Program-made: the position numbers and the translations under genes
In this document: piece by piece, positions 37,555 to 48,611 of the stretch
Layout of the letters: each line of letters starts with the position of its first letter
Position numbering within the stretch: the stretch's first letter is position 1
The notes under the pieces: generated by a model
Told to the model about the DNA's origin: nothing
Databases searched by the model: none
Seen by the model: only the letters and a program-made list of their open reading frames with translations
NCBI RefSeq assembly: GCF_900177725.1
Contig: NZ_FXAT01000004.1
Location: forward strand, 434,001 to 498,000
Length of the DNA stretch: 64,000 nucleotides
Direction: 5' to 3'
Origin: Paraburkholderia susongensis
GTDB lineage: Bacteria > Pseudomonadota > Gammaproteobacteria > Burkholderiales > Burkholderiaceae

Positions 37555-38673
37555 ATGCTGGACGACAGAGACGCTAGCGCGAGACTGAGGGAAATCCGGG
37601 GCGAACTGGCGCAATACTACGAAGCCTCGAAGGCGGCATTGGCGCACCATGCCAGCGCGCCGACCGAGGAGGACATCGCGACACACATCGAAGGCGATCC
37701 CCTTTGCAAAGCGACGATCGAGGGCTGGAAATCCGAGCTTCCTGCGCTCCTGCAATCGCTTCGCGATGGCATTGACGCTCAGGAAAACGCGAACGGGCCG
37801 AACTATCCCGAAGCTGGCCGTTTGCAGACGGAACTCGACATGGCCGAAGAGTTGAGCGATGGGCTCGATTTTCGCAATTACGGCCTGCTTGTCGATGGGC
37901 CGGAGGGCGAAGAGCAGGAGGACGAAGAATCGGTTCCCGCCACGAAACCCGGCGCTGACAGATCTTTTGAAACGCTATCGCGGCTGTCGATTACGGCGTT
38001 CCATACGCTGGTCAAAGACCCTCTTCAAAAGCTGCTGCAAGGCGAGATCTTCAGCGTCGAAGCGGAGGCCGATACCGGTAGCGCCGTGGCGAAGGTGTTG
38101 GACCAGGCTGCTTCGTCCGATCTCGTCGTTCGTTATAGCCATGCCGGAGCACTGTACACGGCGGCAAGCCGGATCCGGTTTCTGAAGCCGCGCACCGGGG
38201 CGCAGAAGAAGCCTTTTGAGCCGTCCGTGACTCTTAGAAATACGGTCAAGGGCTCTTACGAGTGCACCGAGATCAACAAGCTACACAGGGCGGTGAAGCT
38301 GTTTCGGGCCGGACACCCCGTCATCGTGCCGCGGTACCTCTGTGCTGCGCGGGTATTCAAAGACCGGAGCGGAGCGCCTGTGCGGCTTTACGATTTGCTC
38401 GTGCTTGAAACCGTGCCGTTCATCGAACATTGCTTCGACGCAGGCGCGCTCGATTTGCCGAAGCTTCGCAGGGACTTCGAACTCGAGCTGAAAGCCCTCA
38501 CGAAGGAGCAAAAAGACAATCCGGACCGGAAGGGGACCGAAGTGAACGTCGAGCCGAAGCAGAGGGATTGGGCGGGGATACGGGAGTTTGAAGGCAACAG
38601 CTTCTTGTTCGTCAACAAAACTTATCTCGAACAGAACGGACTGCCCCACCTGTATCAACTGATGGGGCAGTAA
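37555..38673 (+). CDS. Hypothetical protein, 372 aa, not recognised
   Basis: I do not recognise this protein. It is soluble, without a signal peptide or membrane segment. Residues 1-125 are helical and charged and end in an acidic patch with EGEEQEDEE. The rest is mixed, with a hydrophobic PVIVPRYLCAARVFK stretch and a basic Lys-rich segment near residue 310. AAAGG 7 nt before the ATG supports the start. It stands alone between a LysR gene and a GST gene, and its codon choice looks slightly less GC-biased than its neighbours, which hints at acquisition. Confidence 0.75.
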   Translation: MLDDRDASARLREIRGELAQYYEASKAALAHHASAPTEEDIATHIEGDPLCKATIEGWKSELPALLQSLRDGIDAQENANGPNYPEAGRLQTELDMAEELSDGLDFRNYGLLVDGPEGEEQEDEESVPATKPGADRSFETLSRLSITAFHTLVKDPLQKLLQGEIFSVEAEADTGSAVAKVLDQAASSDLVVRYSHAGALYTAASRIRFLKPRTGAQKKPFEPSVTLRNTVKGSYECTEINKLHRAVKLFRAGHPVIVPRYLCAARVFKDRSGAPVRLYDLLVLETVPFIEHCFDAGALDLPKLRRDFELELKALTKEQKDNPDRKGTEVNVEPKQRDWAGIREFEGNSFLFVNKTYLEQNGLPHLYQLMGQ

Positions 38674-38701
38674 GCGTCGGGACGATTCGAGTCATCCATC
38701 C

Positions 38702-38743
38702 GCGAGCATTTCGCCGCTGCTTCAGCGATTGCGAAATGCTCGC
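38702..38743. terminator. Long hairpin between the orphan gene and the GST gene
   Basis: GCGAGCATTTCG (38702-38713) pairs perfectly with CGAAATGCTCGC (38732-38743), and the loop carries CGCTG/CAGCG as a second stem. It sits between two convergent genes. There is no clear T-tract on either side, so it may be a bidirectional terminator or a repeated element. Confidence 0.6.
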
Positions 38744-38839
38744 ACGATACCCGGCCGTCGATTCTGATGGTGTCTGGATGCAAGTGCGGGTGTTGCGGGT
38801 GTGCTTGCCGGTTGCTGTTTGCCGTTCGCTGACTTCCGC

Positions 38840-39499
38840 TCAATCCCGATCCGGCGCACCGAGCGGAAACAGCGGCCGATACGGCCGCGCCTCGTCGACC
38901 GCGCGCGCAAACGACGGCCGCGCGAGCAGCCGCTGCCGGTACGCGCGCACATGAGCTAAGGCCGGGTCGATCGGATGCGTCCAGTCGGCGTAGAACAGGG
39001 ACGGGCCGGCGCCGCAGTCGGCGAGGCTGAAGCTGTCGCCGGCGGCCCATTCGCGTTCGGCCATCAGCCTGTCGAGCCACGCGTAGGCGGTATCGAGCAT
39101 CGCGCGGGCGTCGGCGACGCCGCGCGGGTCGCGCTCGCTGTTCGCGCGCAGGCTGTCGTAGACGATTTTCTGCTGCGGCGTCGAGATGTAGTTGTCGAAG
39201 AAGCGGTCCATGCTGCGCACGTCGAGCGCGGCGCGCGCGTCGGCGGGCAGCAGCGCGACGGGCCCGGGATGATGCAGGCCGAGATATTCGATGATGATGC
39301 TCGCTTCCATCACGGTGCGGCCGCCGTCGACGAGTAACGGAAAGCGCTTGATCGGCCACAGCGCGGCGAATTCGGCCATGACTTGCGGGTCGTCGTGCGC
39401 GAGCAGGCGCAGCTCGAACGGCGTGCCGTTTTCGTAGAGCGCGGTCAGGACCTTCTGGCAATAGGACGAGAACGGGTGGGCATAAAGCTGCAGAGGCAT
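38840..39499 (-). CDS. Glutathione S-transferase family protein
   Basis: A 219-aa GST-fold protein. The N-terminal thioredoxin-like domain has SSYCQKVLTALYEN with a Ser/Cys active-site region, a cis-Pro in KRFPLLVDGG, and ESII-type contact residues in MEASIIIEYL. The C-terminal all-helical domain has LADCGAGPSLFYAD. The substrate is unknown. The ATG at 39499 gives the usual MPLQLYAHPFSSYCQKV start. Confidence 0.92.
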   Translation of the reverse strand: MPLQLYAHPFSSYCQKVLTALYENGTPFELRLLAHDDPQVMAEFAALWPIKRFPLLVDGGRTVMEASIIIEYLGLHHPGPVALLPADARAALDVRSMDRFFDNYISTPQQKIVYDSLRANSERDPRGVADARAMLDTAYAWLDRLMAEREWAAGDSFSLADCGAGPSLFYADWTHPIDPALAHVRAYRQRLLARPSFARAVDEARPYRPLFPLGAPDRD

Positions 39500-39678
39500 C
39501 GCGGTCACCTTTGACGGTTGCACAGGTTGCACAACGACGGCCACCATGGCCGTTTACCTCGCGACGAACGACGGCGGCGAAAATCGACAGCGAACGAAGC
39601 GTTGCTGGTGCGGCGGGAGGTCAGCGGACCCGCGCGCAACGAGTCCAGCGTGGATGAAGCGCTTCAGTCCCGTCCCGC

Positions 39679-40437
39679 TCAAGGCTTCGCATGAGCCGGC
39701 AACGCCGCCGGCTGCAACAGCACGACCACGGCACCGGCGCCGCCGTCGTGCGGGCGCGCCTGACAGAACGCGATGACCTCGGACTTCTGCACGAGCCACG
39801 CCCGCACCTTGCCCTTCAACACCGGCTCCTTGCCGATCGACCCCAAACCCTTGCCGTGAATCACGCGCAAACACCGCAAGCCGCGCTTCACCGATTCGCG
39901 GATGAATTCCGCCAGCGCCTCGCGCGCTTCCTCGCGCCGCATGCCGTGCAGATCGATCTGCGCCTGCACGATCCAGTCGCCGCGCCGTAGTTTGCGCACG
40001 ACGTCGCGGCTCACGCCGGGGCGGCAATACGACAGCGTTTCGTCGGTGTCGAGCAGCACTTCGGGATCGAATTCATCGGAGATCGCTTCCTGCAGCACCG
40101 CTTCTTCGTCAAGCCGCGTTTGCACCGGCAGCGGCGGCGGGGGATTGCGGCTCGGCGTTGCGCGCGCTGGAGCCGCGAGCGGCGCGACTTCGCCGATCTC
40201 ACGGCGGAACAGATCGGCGTCCGCCGCGGCTTCGCGCTGCGCCGCCTTGGCCACTGCCTGTTCGCGTTCGCGCCGCTGCGCATCGCCTTTTAGTGCGTCG
40301 CGTAACGCGCCGAGGCCGGCGAGCCCCGCCGCACGGTCCAGCTTCTGCGCAACAGCGGGCACGGCAGGTTCCGGCGCGGGACGCGCGGCGGCTGGCGCAC
40401 GTTTCGGTTCGTTGGGGTGGGGCAGATTCTTCGGCAT
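39679..40437 (-). CDS. Smr/MutS2-domain protein
   Basis: A 252-aa protein with a disordered Ala/Pro-rich N-terminal half and a C-terminal Smr domain (about 160-250). The IDLHGMRREEAREALAEFI and VIHGKGLGS motifs are those of Smr nucleases. Family members nick DNA or cleave RNA, including SmrB-type cleavage at collided ribosomes, but this domain layout does not say which. It starts at the ATG at 40437; a 13-bp tandem repeat lies upstream. Confidence 0.9.
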   Translation of the reverse strand: MPKNLPHPNEPKRAPAAARPAPEPAVPAVAQKLDRAAGLAGLGALRDALKGDAQRREREQAVAKAAQREAAADADLFRREIGEVAPLAAPARATPSRNPPPPLPVQTRLDEEAVLQEAISDEFDPEVLLDTDETLSYCRPGVSRDVVRKLRRGDWIVQAQIDLHGMRREEAREALAEFIRESVKRGLRCLRVIHGKGLGSIGKEPVLKGKVRAWLVQKSEVIAFCQARPHDGGAGAVVVLLQPAALPAHAKP

Positions 40438-40539
40438 ATCGGCAATACACGCAGCAAAGTAGATGGGTTGCGGGGCGTGGTCGGCTGGCGGATCGGGTCG
40501 CTCGTGCGGGGTGCGGGATCGGGACCGACATGCTCAACG

Positions 40540-40591
40540 CAGAGGCGCAGCACAGAAGCGCAACACAGAAGCGCAACACAGAAGCACAGGA
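40540..40591. repeat. 13-bp tandem repeat upstream of the Smr gene
   Basis: Four head-to-tail copies: CAGAGGCGCAGCA, CAGAAGCGCAACA (twice) and CAGAAGCACAGGA. It lies between the trxB terminator and the Smr-domain gene, about 100 bp upstream of that start codon. Confidence 0.9.
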
Positions 40592-40593
40592 CG

Positions 40594-40628
40594 CAAAAAA
40601 GGCCGCCGGCGTTTCAGCCGCGGCCTTT
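40594..40628 (-). terminator. Intrinsic terminator of trxB
   Basis: AAAGGCCG and CGGC (40598-40610) pair with GCCG and CGGCCTTT (40617-40628) with one bulge. On the - strand the stem is followed by TTTTTTGCG. It lies about 90 nt past the trxB stop. Confidence 0.82.
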
Positions 40629-40717
40629 CTGTCGAGCAGACGGCCGGGCTGCGCCCTGCCGTCATTTTACCGTTGCGCTTCCTCTCGCGAGCTCGCGCTG
40701 CGCTCAGGCGCGGCGGA

Positions 40718-42079
<1,362 letters not shown>

Positions 42080-44386
42080 ATGGCAAAAGCTCCTTATTCC
42101 GCGAGTGCGCAGGCATTGCCGCACCGCATGTCGCGTCTCTTCACCGAAATCCGCTGGATTCTGCAGGTGGCGCTCGGCGTCTTCCTGCTGATGTCGCTCG
42201 TCAGCTACAGCCGGCACGATCCGAGTTGGACCCACGCCGCGCAGGTCGACCATATCTCGAACTGGGCGGGCCGCGTCGGCGCGTGGACCTCGGACATCCT
42301 GCTGCTGCTCTTCGGCCTGTCCGCGTACTGGTGGATCGTGCTGCTCGGCCGCCATATCTCCGCGAACTACCAGCGCATCACCCGCCACGAAGAGCCGCAG
42401 GACGACGCGCCGCGCGGCGTGAGCTGGCTCGCTGACGCGTTCGCGTTCCTGCTCGTGCTGCTGTCGTGCAACGGCCTCGAGGCGCTGCGCATGTGGTCGC
42501 TGAAAGTGCAACTGCCGCGCGCGCCGGGCGGTGTGGTCGGCGAGGCCGTCGCGCGTGGCGTGTCGCACGCGCTCGGTTTTACCGGCGGCACGCTCGCGCT
42601 GCTGATCGGGCTTGCGATCGGGCTGTCGCTGTACTTCCGCTTTTCGTGGCTGTCGGTTGCGGAGAGGGTCGGCGAGTCGCTCATTTCCGCCGTCACGTTC
42701 GCGAAGCTGCGCCGTGAAGCAGGGCGCGACCGCAAGCTCGGCGAAGCGGCTGCGGTGAAGCGCGAAGGCAAGGTCGAGAAGGGCCGCGTGCGCATCGAGG
42801 AGCACGAGCCCGTTGTGATCGTGCCGCCCGTCATCACGCCGGCGAAGTCCGAGCGCGTCGAAAAGGAACGGCAGGTGCCGCTCTTTACCGATCTGCCGGG
42901 CGACTCCACGTTGCCGCCCATCTCGCTGCTCGACCCCGCGCCCGCCGCGCAGGAAACCGTCTCCGCGGACACGCTGGAATTTACCTCGCGTCTGATCGAA
43001 AAGAAGCTCAAGGACTTCGGCGTCGATGTCAGCGTGGTCGCCGCCTATCCGGGCCCGGTCGTCACGCGCTACGAAATCGAGCCGGCCACCGGTGTGAAGG
43101 GCAGCCAGATCGTCAATCTCGCGAAGGACCTCGCGCGTTCGCTGTCGCTCGTGTCGATTCGCGTCGTCGAAACGATTCCGGGCAAGAACTACATGGCGCT
43201 CGAACTGCCGAACCAGCGCCGTCAAACCGTGAGCCTCTCCGAAATTCTCGGCTCGGCCGTCTACGCGGACGCCGCGTCGCCGCTCACGATGGGCCTCGGC
43301 AAGGACATCGGCGGCAAGCCCGTATGCGCCGATCTCGCGAAGATGCCGCACCTGCTCGTCGCCGGCACGACCGGCTCGGGCAAGTCGGTCGGCATCAACG
43401 CGATGATCCTCTCGCTGCTCTACAAGGCGAGCGCCGAGCAGGTGCGCATGATCCTGATCGATCCGAAGATGCTCGAAATGAGCGTCTACGAAGGCATTCC
43501 GCATCTGCTGTGTCCGGTCGTGACCGACATGCGCCAGGCGGGCCACGCGCTCAACTGGGCGGTCGCCGAAATGGAACGCCGCTACAAGCTCATGAGCAAG
43601 CTCGGCGTGCGCAACCTCGCCGGCTACAACAACAAGATCGACGAAGCGGCTAAGCGCGACGAGAAGCTGCCGAATCCGTTCAGCCTCACGCCGGACGATC
43701 CGGAGCCGCTCACGCGCCTGCCGAACATCGTGATCGTGATCGACGAGCTGGCCGACCTGATGATGGTGGTCGGCAAGAAGGTCGAAGAGTTGATCGCGCG
43801 CATCGCGCAGAAAGCGCGCGCGGCAGGGCTCCACCTGATTCTCGCCACGCAGCGTCCGTCGGTCGACGTGATCACCGGCCTCATCAAGGCCAACGTGCCG
43901 ACGCGCATGGCGTTCCAGGTGTCGTCGAAAATCGACTCGCGCACGATTCTCGACCAGCAGGGCGCGGAGTCGCTGCTCGGTATGGGCGACATGCTCTATC
44001 TGCCGCCGGGCAGCGGCCTGCCCGTGCGTGTGCATGGCGCGTTCGTCTCGGACGAAGAGGTGCACCGCGTCGTCGACAAGCTCAAGGAGCAGGGCGAGCC
44101 GAACTACATCGAGGGCATTCTCGAAGGCGGCGTGGGCGGCGAGGGCGACGAAGGCTCGGCGGGAACCGCGTCCACCGATGGCGAGTCGGACCCGTTATAC
44201 GATCAGGCCGTCGACGTCGTGTTGAAGAACCGCCGCGCGTCGATCTCGCTCGTGCAGCGGCACTTGCGCATCGGCTACAACCGGGCGGCGCGTCTGCTCG
44301 AACAGATGGAGAATTCGGGCGTGGTGTCGGCGATGTCGTCGAACGGCAATCGCGAGATTCTGGCGCCGGCGCGGGAAGCGGAATAA
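42080..44386 (+). CDS. ftsK: DNA translocase FtsK
   Basis: A 768-aa septal DNA translocase that moves chromosome ends and activates dif recombination. It has four N-terminal membrane segments (to about 195), a short linker, and the alpha/beta motor with Walker A GTTGSGKS near 430. The Walker B region is [14 protein letters not shown], and a C-terminal winged-helix gamma domain begins near residue 705 ([27 protein letters not shown], in part). The linker is short compared with E. coli FtsK. AGGA precedes the ATG. Confidence 0.97.
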   Translation: MAKAPYSASAQALPHRMSRLFTEIRWILQVALGVFLLMSLVSYSRHDPSWTHAAQVDHISNWAGRVGAWTSDILLLLFGLSAYWWIVLLGRHISANYQRITRHEEPQDDAPRGVSWLADAFAFLLVLLSCNGLEALRMWSLKVQLPRAPGGVVGEAVARGVSHALGFTGGTLALLIGLAIGLSLYFRFSWLSVAERVGESLISAVTFAKLRREAGRDRKLGEAAAVKREGKVEKGRVRIEEHEPVVIVPPVITPAKSERVEKERQVPLFTDLPGDSTLPPISLLDPAPAAQETVSADTLEFTSRLIEKKLKDFGVDVSVVAAYPGPVVTRYEIEPATGVKGSQIVNLAKDLARSLSLVSIRVVETIPGKNYMALELPNQRRQTVSLSEILGSAVYADAASPLTMGLGKDIGGKPVCADLAKMPHLLVAGTTGSGKSVGINAMILSLLYKASAEQVRMILIDPKMLEMSVYEGIPHLLCPVVTDMRQAGHALNWAVAEMERRYKLMSKLGVRNLAGYNNKIDEAAKRDEKLPNPFSLTPDDPEPLTRLPNIVIVIDELADLMMVVGKKVEELIARIAQKARAAGLHLILATQRPSVDVITGLIKANVPTRMAFQVSSKIDSRTILDQQGAESLLGMGDMLYLPPGSGLPVRVHGAFVSDEEVHRVVDKLKEQGEPNYIEGILEGGVGGEGDEGSAGTASTDGESDPLYDQAVDVVLKNRRASISLVQRHLRIGYNRAARLLEQMENSGVVSAMSSNGNREILAPAREAE

Positions 44387-44513
44387 GGCGCATGCGGTGT
44401 GCGGCGCCGCGGCCTGCCGCTGGGTACGCTTGAGCGCCACGCATCAGGGGCGCTCATCACATGGCTTCACCTAGCGTGGCCTTGCACCGAATTCAATCAA
44501 GGGAGAAAACCAT

Positions 44514-45245
44514 ATGCAAGCAATTGCGCAGCAGGACGCCCGGGAGCGTCAATCGGGCTGCCTCGGCCAACTCGCGCGCAAGATCGCGCGCGGTGTGGGC
44601 AGCGCCGCGATCGGCGCGTCGCTGCTCGTCGCCTCGCAGGCATTCGCGAGCGGCACCGAGCAACTGAAGGCGTTCGTCGCACAGGTCCATTCGGCGCGCG
44701 GCACCTTCGTGCAGCAGGAAGTGCGCGCGCCGAGCAAGGCGCAGGGCGCGAGCGGCGCGCTGTCCACCATGAACGTGGCGAAGCCCACCACGTCGAGCGG
44801 CACGTTCACGTTCGCGCGGCCCGGCAAGTTCATCTGGCAATACGAAAAGCCCTACGCGCAACTGCTGCAGGCGGACGGCGATAAGCTCTACGTCTACGAC
44901 AAGGATTTGAATCAGGTCACGGTGCGCAGCCTCGGCAATGCGCTCGGCGCGAGCCCGGCGGCGATCCTGTTCGGCAGTAACGATCTGGACAAGAACTTCA
45001 CGCTGCGCGACGCGGGCGTGAAGGCCGGCATCGACTGGCTCGAATTGACGCCGAAGGCCAAGGACACGCAGTTCCAGCGCGTCGGAATCGGCTTCAAGGA
45101 CGGCAATCTCGAAGCGATGGAATTGCACGACGTGTTCGGCAACGTGACGCTGCTGACGTTTTCGAACATCCAGAAGAATCCGCCGCTGCCGCCCGACACG
45201 TTCAAGTTCACCGTGCCGAAGGGCGCGGACGTGCTCAACGGATAA
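44514..45245 (+). CDS. lolA: Outer-membrane lipoprotein carrier protein LolA
   Basis: A 243-aa periplasmic chaperone that ferries lipoproteins from LolCDE to LolB. The N-terminal extension and signal peptide end near SQAFA (residue 45). [36 protein letters not shown] and [20 protein letters not shown] mark the LolA half-barrel. An inserted stretch near residues 75-97 (Ser/Lys/Gly-rich) is longer than usual. ftsK lies immediately upstream, as in many proteobacteria. Confidence 0.95.
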   Translation: MQAIAQQDARERQSGCLGQLARKIARGVGSAAIGASLLVASQAFASGTEQLKAFVAQVHSARGTFVQQEVRAPSKAQGASGALSTMNVAKPTTSSGTFTFARPGKFIWQYEKPYAQLLQADGDKLYVYDKDLNQVTVRSLGNALGASPAAILFGSNDLDKNFTLRDAGVKAGIDWLELTPKAKDTQFQRVGIGFKDGNLEAMELHDVFGNVTLLTFSNIQKNPPLPPDTFKFTVPKGADVLNG

Positions 45246-45290
45246 GCGGATGGCGGGCGCCGCGTGTTGCGCGCCGCTACGATCGGCCGC

Positions 45291-45320
45291 AAAGCCGCGC
45301 CTTTTGAGCGCGGCTTTTTT
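45291..45320 (+). terminator. Intrinsic terminator of lolA
   Basis: AAAGCCGCGC (45291-45300) pairs with GCGCGGCTTT (45308-45317), running into six T residues. It is 45 nt past the lolA stop and marks the left edge of the insert before rarA. Confidence 0.92.
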
Positions 45321-45497
45321 CAATCGGGCCGCGGCGCCGGCGAGCGAGTCATGCGCGGGCAAGTCCTACAGCCAATATGGTCTCTTCAGCGGATGTCATC
45401 GTTTAATGCGAGACTGCCATGACCGGTATTGCCAGAGGATTGGCGTAGGCGTGTCTGATCCTTTCCAGAGGATCGTCCATATTCTTTAACAATCTTT

Positions 45498-45514
45498 TTG
45501 CTGCGGCGCAGCAA
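45498..45514. promoter_or_regulatory. Inverted repeat upstream of the 76-aa gene
   Basis: TTGCTGC (45498-45504) and GCAGCAA (45508-45514) are separated by three bases. It lies 62 bp before the start codon at 45577, with AT-rich sequence to its left. It could be an operator; no regulator is assigned. Confidence 0.4.
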
Positions 45515-45576
45515 GATAACGCCTACACTGATCGAAGCCAGTAGTTGCTTCGAATGTTTGGAAAGTGAGGCCTATC

Positions 45577-45807
45577 ATGATCCTGTCTCCGTCACACAAT
45601 TTGAGTTCGTCCCCGACGCTTCACGTCTTCGAGCAGGAAGGCGGGTGGCATTGGGGTATCACGATCCCGAGACCGATGGGCAGCGGCGTCAAGGTCATCG
45701 ATTACAGCGAGAGAACCTTTGTCGACGAGGCCGAGGCCCAGCGGGACGGCAAGCGGGCGCTCGAGCGCTTCGCCGACATGCCCGCGCTTGCTCTCGAGCG
45801 GCATTAG
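45577..45807 (+). CDS. Hypothetical small protein, 76 aa
   Basis: A soluble 76-aa protein of unknown function, without a signal peptide. It begins MILSPSHNLSSS and carries an aromatic FEQEGGWHWGITIP segment, then a helical basic end rich in Glu, Asp and Arg. GAGG 6 nt before the ATG supports translation. It lies in the insert between lolA and rarA with its own upstream inverted repeat, and no neighbour on the same strand is close. Confidence 0.65.
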   Translation: MILSPSHNLSSSPTLHVFEQEGGWHWGITIPRPMGSGVKVIDYSERTFVDEAEAQRDGKRALERFADMPALALERH

Positions 45808-46285
45808 AACGCGGATTCAGAAGCGGCGAAATAGCGGCGATATCGGGATTTCACCGCAGGAAATTCATAAAGATAAAACGCCCGGCATTCCCAATATGCG
45901 AGAAATCTGCATATATTTTTAACCTGGTGGAGATCGAAGCGAGAGTGTCACGGTTTTTTTGAGGCATTCGCTTTTAGCTTCGCCCTTGTCGAGAACGAAA
46001 TTTACCGGCTCCCGGCAAGATCGGAAAATGCAACGCAATGCGCAAGCAATGGAGAGCCACCCGCTTTTTTGGAGCGAGGCGTTTCTCCCGGAAATGCGCG
46101 CGATATTCAGTTCATAACCCCGTTATTTTGAAAGCCGGCGGAATTGCTGAAGAATAGGCGTTCGTCCGGCCGATTGCGCTCGTGAGTGGCACCTGATAGG
46201 CACCTGCACCTGGTAGGCACCTGAGCGACGCTGTCCCGCCGGCCCGCGCGGTCATCGCGTTGCCTTCCCACCTTGCCGAGCCACG
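45808..46285. other. Gene-free region before the ureohydrolase gene
   Basis: 478 bp, AT-richer than average, with no convincing reading frame. The right end carries short CACCTG repeats (46190-46223). It contains several T-runs and no clear terminator or RNA gene. Confidence 0.5.
46190..46223. repeat. Short direct repeats of CACCTG
   Basis: CACCTG occurs four times, and the 10-mer TAGGCACCTG occurs at 46197-46206 and 46214-46223. The cluster ends 62 bp before the ureohydrolase start codon. Confidence 0.7.
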
Positions 46286-47290
46286 ATGAACACTTCCTCC
46301 TTCGTTTCCCCCGAAGCCGGCGAACGCCCCCAGCCGCTGTCCGGCAACGCGATGCCGCGTTGCGGCGGCATCGCGACGATGATGCGTCTGCCGAACGTCG
46401 GTTCACCCGAGGGCTTCGACGCGTGCTTCGTCGGCGTGCCGTTCGATCTCGGCACGTCGAACCGTACCGGCGCGCGCTTCGGGCCCCGCCAGATCCGCAG
46501 CGAGTCGGTGCTGCTGCGGCCGTACAACATGGCGACGCGCGCGGCGCCGTTCGATTCGCTGCGCGTGGCCGATCTCGGCGACGTCGCGATCAATCCGTAC
46601 AACCTGCACGATTCGATCGCGCGAATCGAAACTGCATACGATGAAATTCTCGCGCACGGCTGCAAGCCGATCACGCTCGGCGGCGATCACACGATTGCGC
46701 TGCCGATCCTGCGCGCGATTCATCGCAAACATGGCAAGGTCGGCCTGATTCACGTCGACGCGCATGCGGACGTCAACGACACGATGATGGGCGAGAAGAT
46801 CGCGCACGGCACGCCGTTTCGCCGCGCGGTCGAAGAGGGGCTGCTCGATTGCGGGCGCGTCGTGCAGATCGGTCTGCGCGGTACCGGCTACGCGGCCGAA
46901 GACTTCGACTGGTGCCGCGATCAGGGCTTCGAGGTCGTGCAGGTCGAGGCATGTTGGAACCAGTCGCTCGTGCCGCTGATGGCGCGCGTGCGTGAACGGA
47001 TGGGCGATGGCCCGGTGTACATCACGTTCGATATCGACGGGATCGATCCGGCCTTTGCGCCGGGCACGGGCACGCCGGAAATCGCCGGGCTCACGGTGCC
47101 GCAGGCGCTCGAAATCATTCGCGGCGCGCGCGGGCTGAATGTCGTCGGCTGCGATCTGGTCGAGGTCGCGCCGCCGTACGATCCGTTCGGCACGACCGCG
47201 CTGCTCGGTGCGAATCTCGCGTTCGAGTTGCTGTGCGTGCTGCCGGGCGTCGAGTATCGGACTGTGCCGTGTTCAGCCACGAGCGTTTGA
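46286..47290 (+). CDS. Ureohydrolase of the agmatinase/guanidinobutyrase group
   Basis: A 334-aa arginase-superfamily enzyme. The manganese ligands lie in GGDHT, DAHADVND and DIDGIDPAFAPGTGTPE. The N-terminal block with RCGGIATMMRLP, together with NRTGARFGPRQIR, resembles Pseudomonas guanidinobutyrase and guanidinopropionase more than E. coli SpeB. It would release urea from a guanidino compound such as agmatine or 4-guanidinobutyrate; the substrate is not settled by sequence. It stops 4 bp from the convergent permease gene. Confidence 0.88.
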   Translation: MNTSSFVSPEAGERPQPLSGNAMPRCGGIATMMRLPNVGSPEGFDACFVGVPFDLGTSNRTGARFGPRQIRSESVLLRPYNMATRAAPFDSLRVADLGDVAINPYNLHDSIARIETAYDEILAHGCKPITLGGDHTIALPILRAIHRKHGKVGLIHVDAHADVNDTMMGEKIAHGTPFRRAVEEGLLDCGRVVQIGLRGTGYAAEDFDWCRDQGFEVVQVEACWNQSLVPLMARVRERMGDGPVYITFDIDGIDPAFAPGTGTPEIAGLTVPQALEIIRGARGLNVVGCDLVEVAPPYDPFGTTALLGANLAFELLCVLPGVEYRTVPCSATSV

Positions 47291-47294
47291 ACGG

Positions 47295-48611
47295 TCACGC
47301 ATACGCAGTCTTGCGCGCCGACACGAACACGAAATAGCACACTGCGCCGATCGCAAGCGAAGGCAGCGTCGCGCCGAGATTAGGCAGCCACTGATTGATC
47401 ACCTGGTACGCGGCGATGCCGATTGCCCACGCGACGAATGCGCTCAGATGCCAGCCGCCCGAGAAGCCGTACCGGCCGCGTACGTCGGCGAGCACGGCCG
47501 CTTCGATGCGGCGCTTGCGCACGATGAAGTGATCCATCAGCACGACGCCGAAGAGCGGCGCGAACACCGAGCCGATCAGCAGCAGGAAGTTCTGATACTT
47601 CGCCATCGGCACGAGCAGCGCGATCAGCGTGCAGAGCGCGCCGAACGCGGCCGACAGCAGCGGCACGCTCGCGCGCGTCCAGAATGTGCCGGTCGACACC
47701 GCGGCCGAGTGGATGTCGGCGAACGCATTGTCGATTTCGTCGATCAGGATCAGCAGCAGCGCCAGGCCGCCGCCGGCTTGAGCGAGCGCGCCGGTCAGCA
47801 GCGCATCGCCGCCGCCCGCCGCGAGGCCGTAGATCGCGCCGAGCGCATAGAACCAGATGTTCGCAATGCCGTAGCCGTACAGCGTGCCGCGGAACGTCTC
47901 GCCGGCGCGGCGGCCGAAGCGCGTGTAGTCGGCGATCAGCGGCAGCCACGAGAGCGGCATCGCGACCACGAGGTCGATGGCGCCGCCGAACGACATCTCG
48001 CCTGTGCCGGGGCGGCGCATGAGTTCGGCGAGGTTGTGCCGCGCAAGCAGGTTCCACGTGAGCCAGGCGGCGCCCGCGAGCAGCAGCCAGATGCCCCACC
48101 TGCGCAGAAAGCGCCGTACGAACGACAGCGGACCGCTGATCGCAAGCAGCGTCGCGAGCAGGCCGAAGATCACGGTCCAGACGAGCGGCATCGAGAGGCC
48201 GAATGCCTGTTTGGCGAGTGCCTCGGCGGAATCGCGCATCACGATCACTTCGAACGAGCCCCAGCCGACCAGTTGCACCATGTTCAGCACGGCCGGCACC
48301 GACGCGCCGCGCACGCCGAGCGTCGGGCGCAGCGACGACATCGCCGCGAGCCCCGTGTCCGTGCCGATCACGCCCGCGAGCGCGAGCAGCACGACGCCGA
48401 TCACGCTGCCGAGCACGATCGCGACGAGCGCGTGCGGCAGCGACAGCCCCGGCACCAGCAAGGCGCCCGCCTGCGCGACGAGCAGACCGATGCCGAGGGA
48501 GAACCAGAGCGCGAACGCGTCGCCGGTGCGGAAGGCGCGGCGCGCGTCGGGCACCGGCGTGAGCGGCGCGTAGGTGGAGCCGGTGTCGCCGGCGAGAGGG
48601 TCTTGTGCCAT
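47295..48611 (-). CDS. NCS1-family permease (CytX/CodB-like)
   Basis: A 438-aa inner-membrane transporter with about twelve membrane segments, of the nucleobase:cation symporter-1 family. GTDTGLAAMSSLRPTLGVRG and LVGWGSFEVIVM match the CytX/CodB signature, and PLIADYTRF the central motif. Ligands in this family include cytosine, hydroxymethylpyrimidine, allantoin and other small nitrogen compounds; pairing with the ureohydrolase suggests a nitrogen-rich substrate. An 11-bp tandem repeat lies just upstream of its start. Confidence 0.85.
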   Translation of the reverse strand: MAQDPLAGDTGSTYAPLTPVPDARRAFRTGDAFALWFSLGIGLLVAQAGALLVPGLSLPHALVAIVLGSVIGVVLLALAGVIGTDTGLAAMSSLRPTLGVRGASVPAVLNMVQLVGWGSFEVIVMRDSAEALAKQAFGLSMPLVWTVIFGLLATLLAISGPLSFVRRFLRRWGIWLLLAGAAWLTWNLLARHNLAELMRRPGTGEMSFGGAIDLVVAMPLSWLPLIADYTRFGRRAGETFRGTLYGYGIANIWFYALGAIYGLAAGGGDALLTGALAQAGGGLALLLILIDEIDNAFADIHSAAVSTGTFWTRASVPLLSAAFGALCTLIALLVPMAKYQNFLLLIGSVFAPLFGVVLMDHFIVRKRRIEAAVLADVRGRYGFSGGWHLSAFVAWAIGIAAYQVINQWLPNLGATLPSLAIGAVCYFVFVSARKTAYA

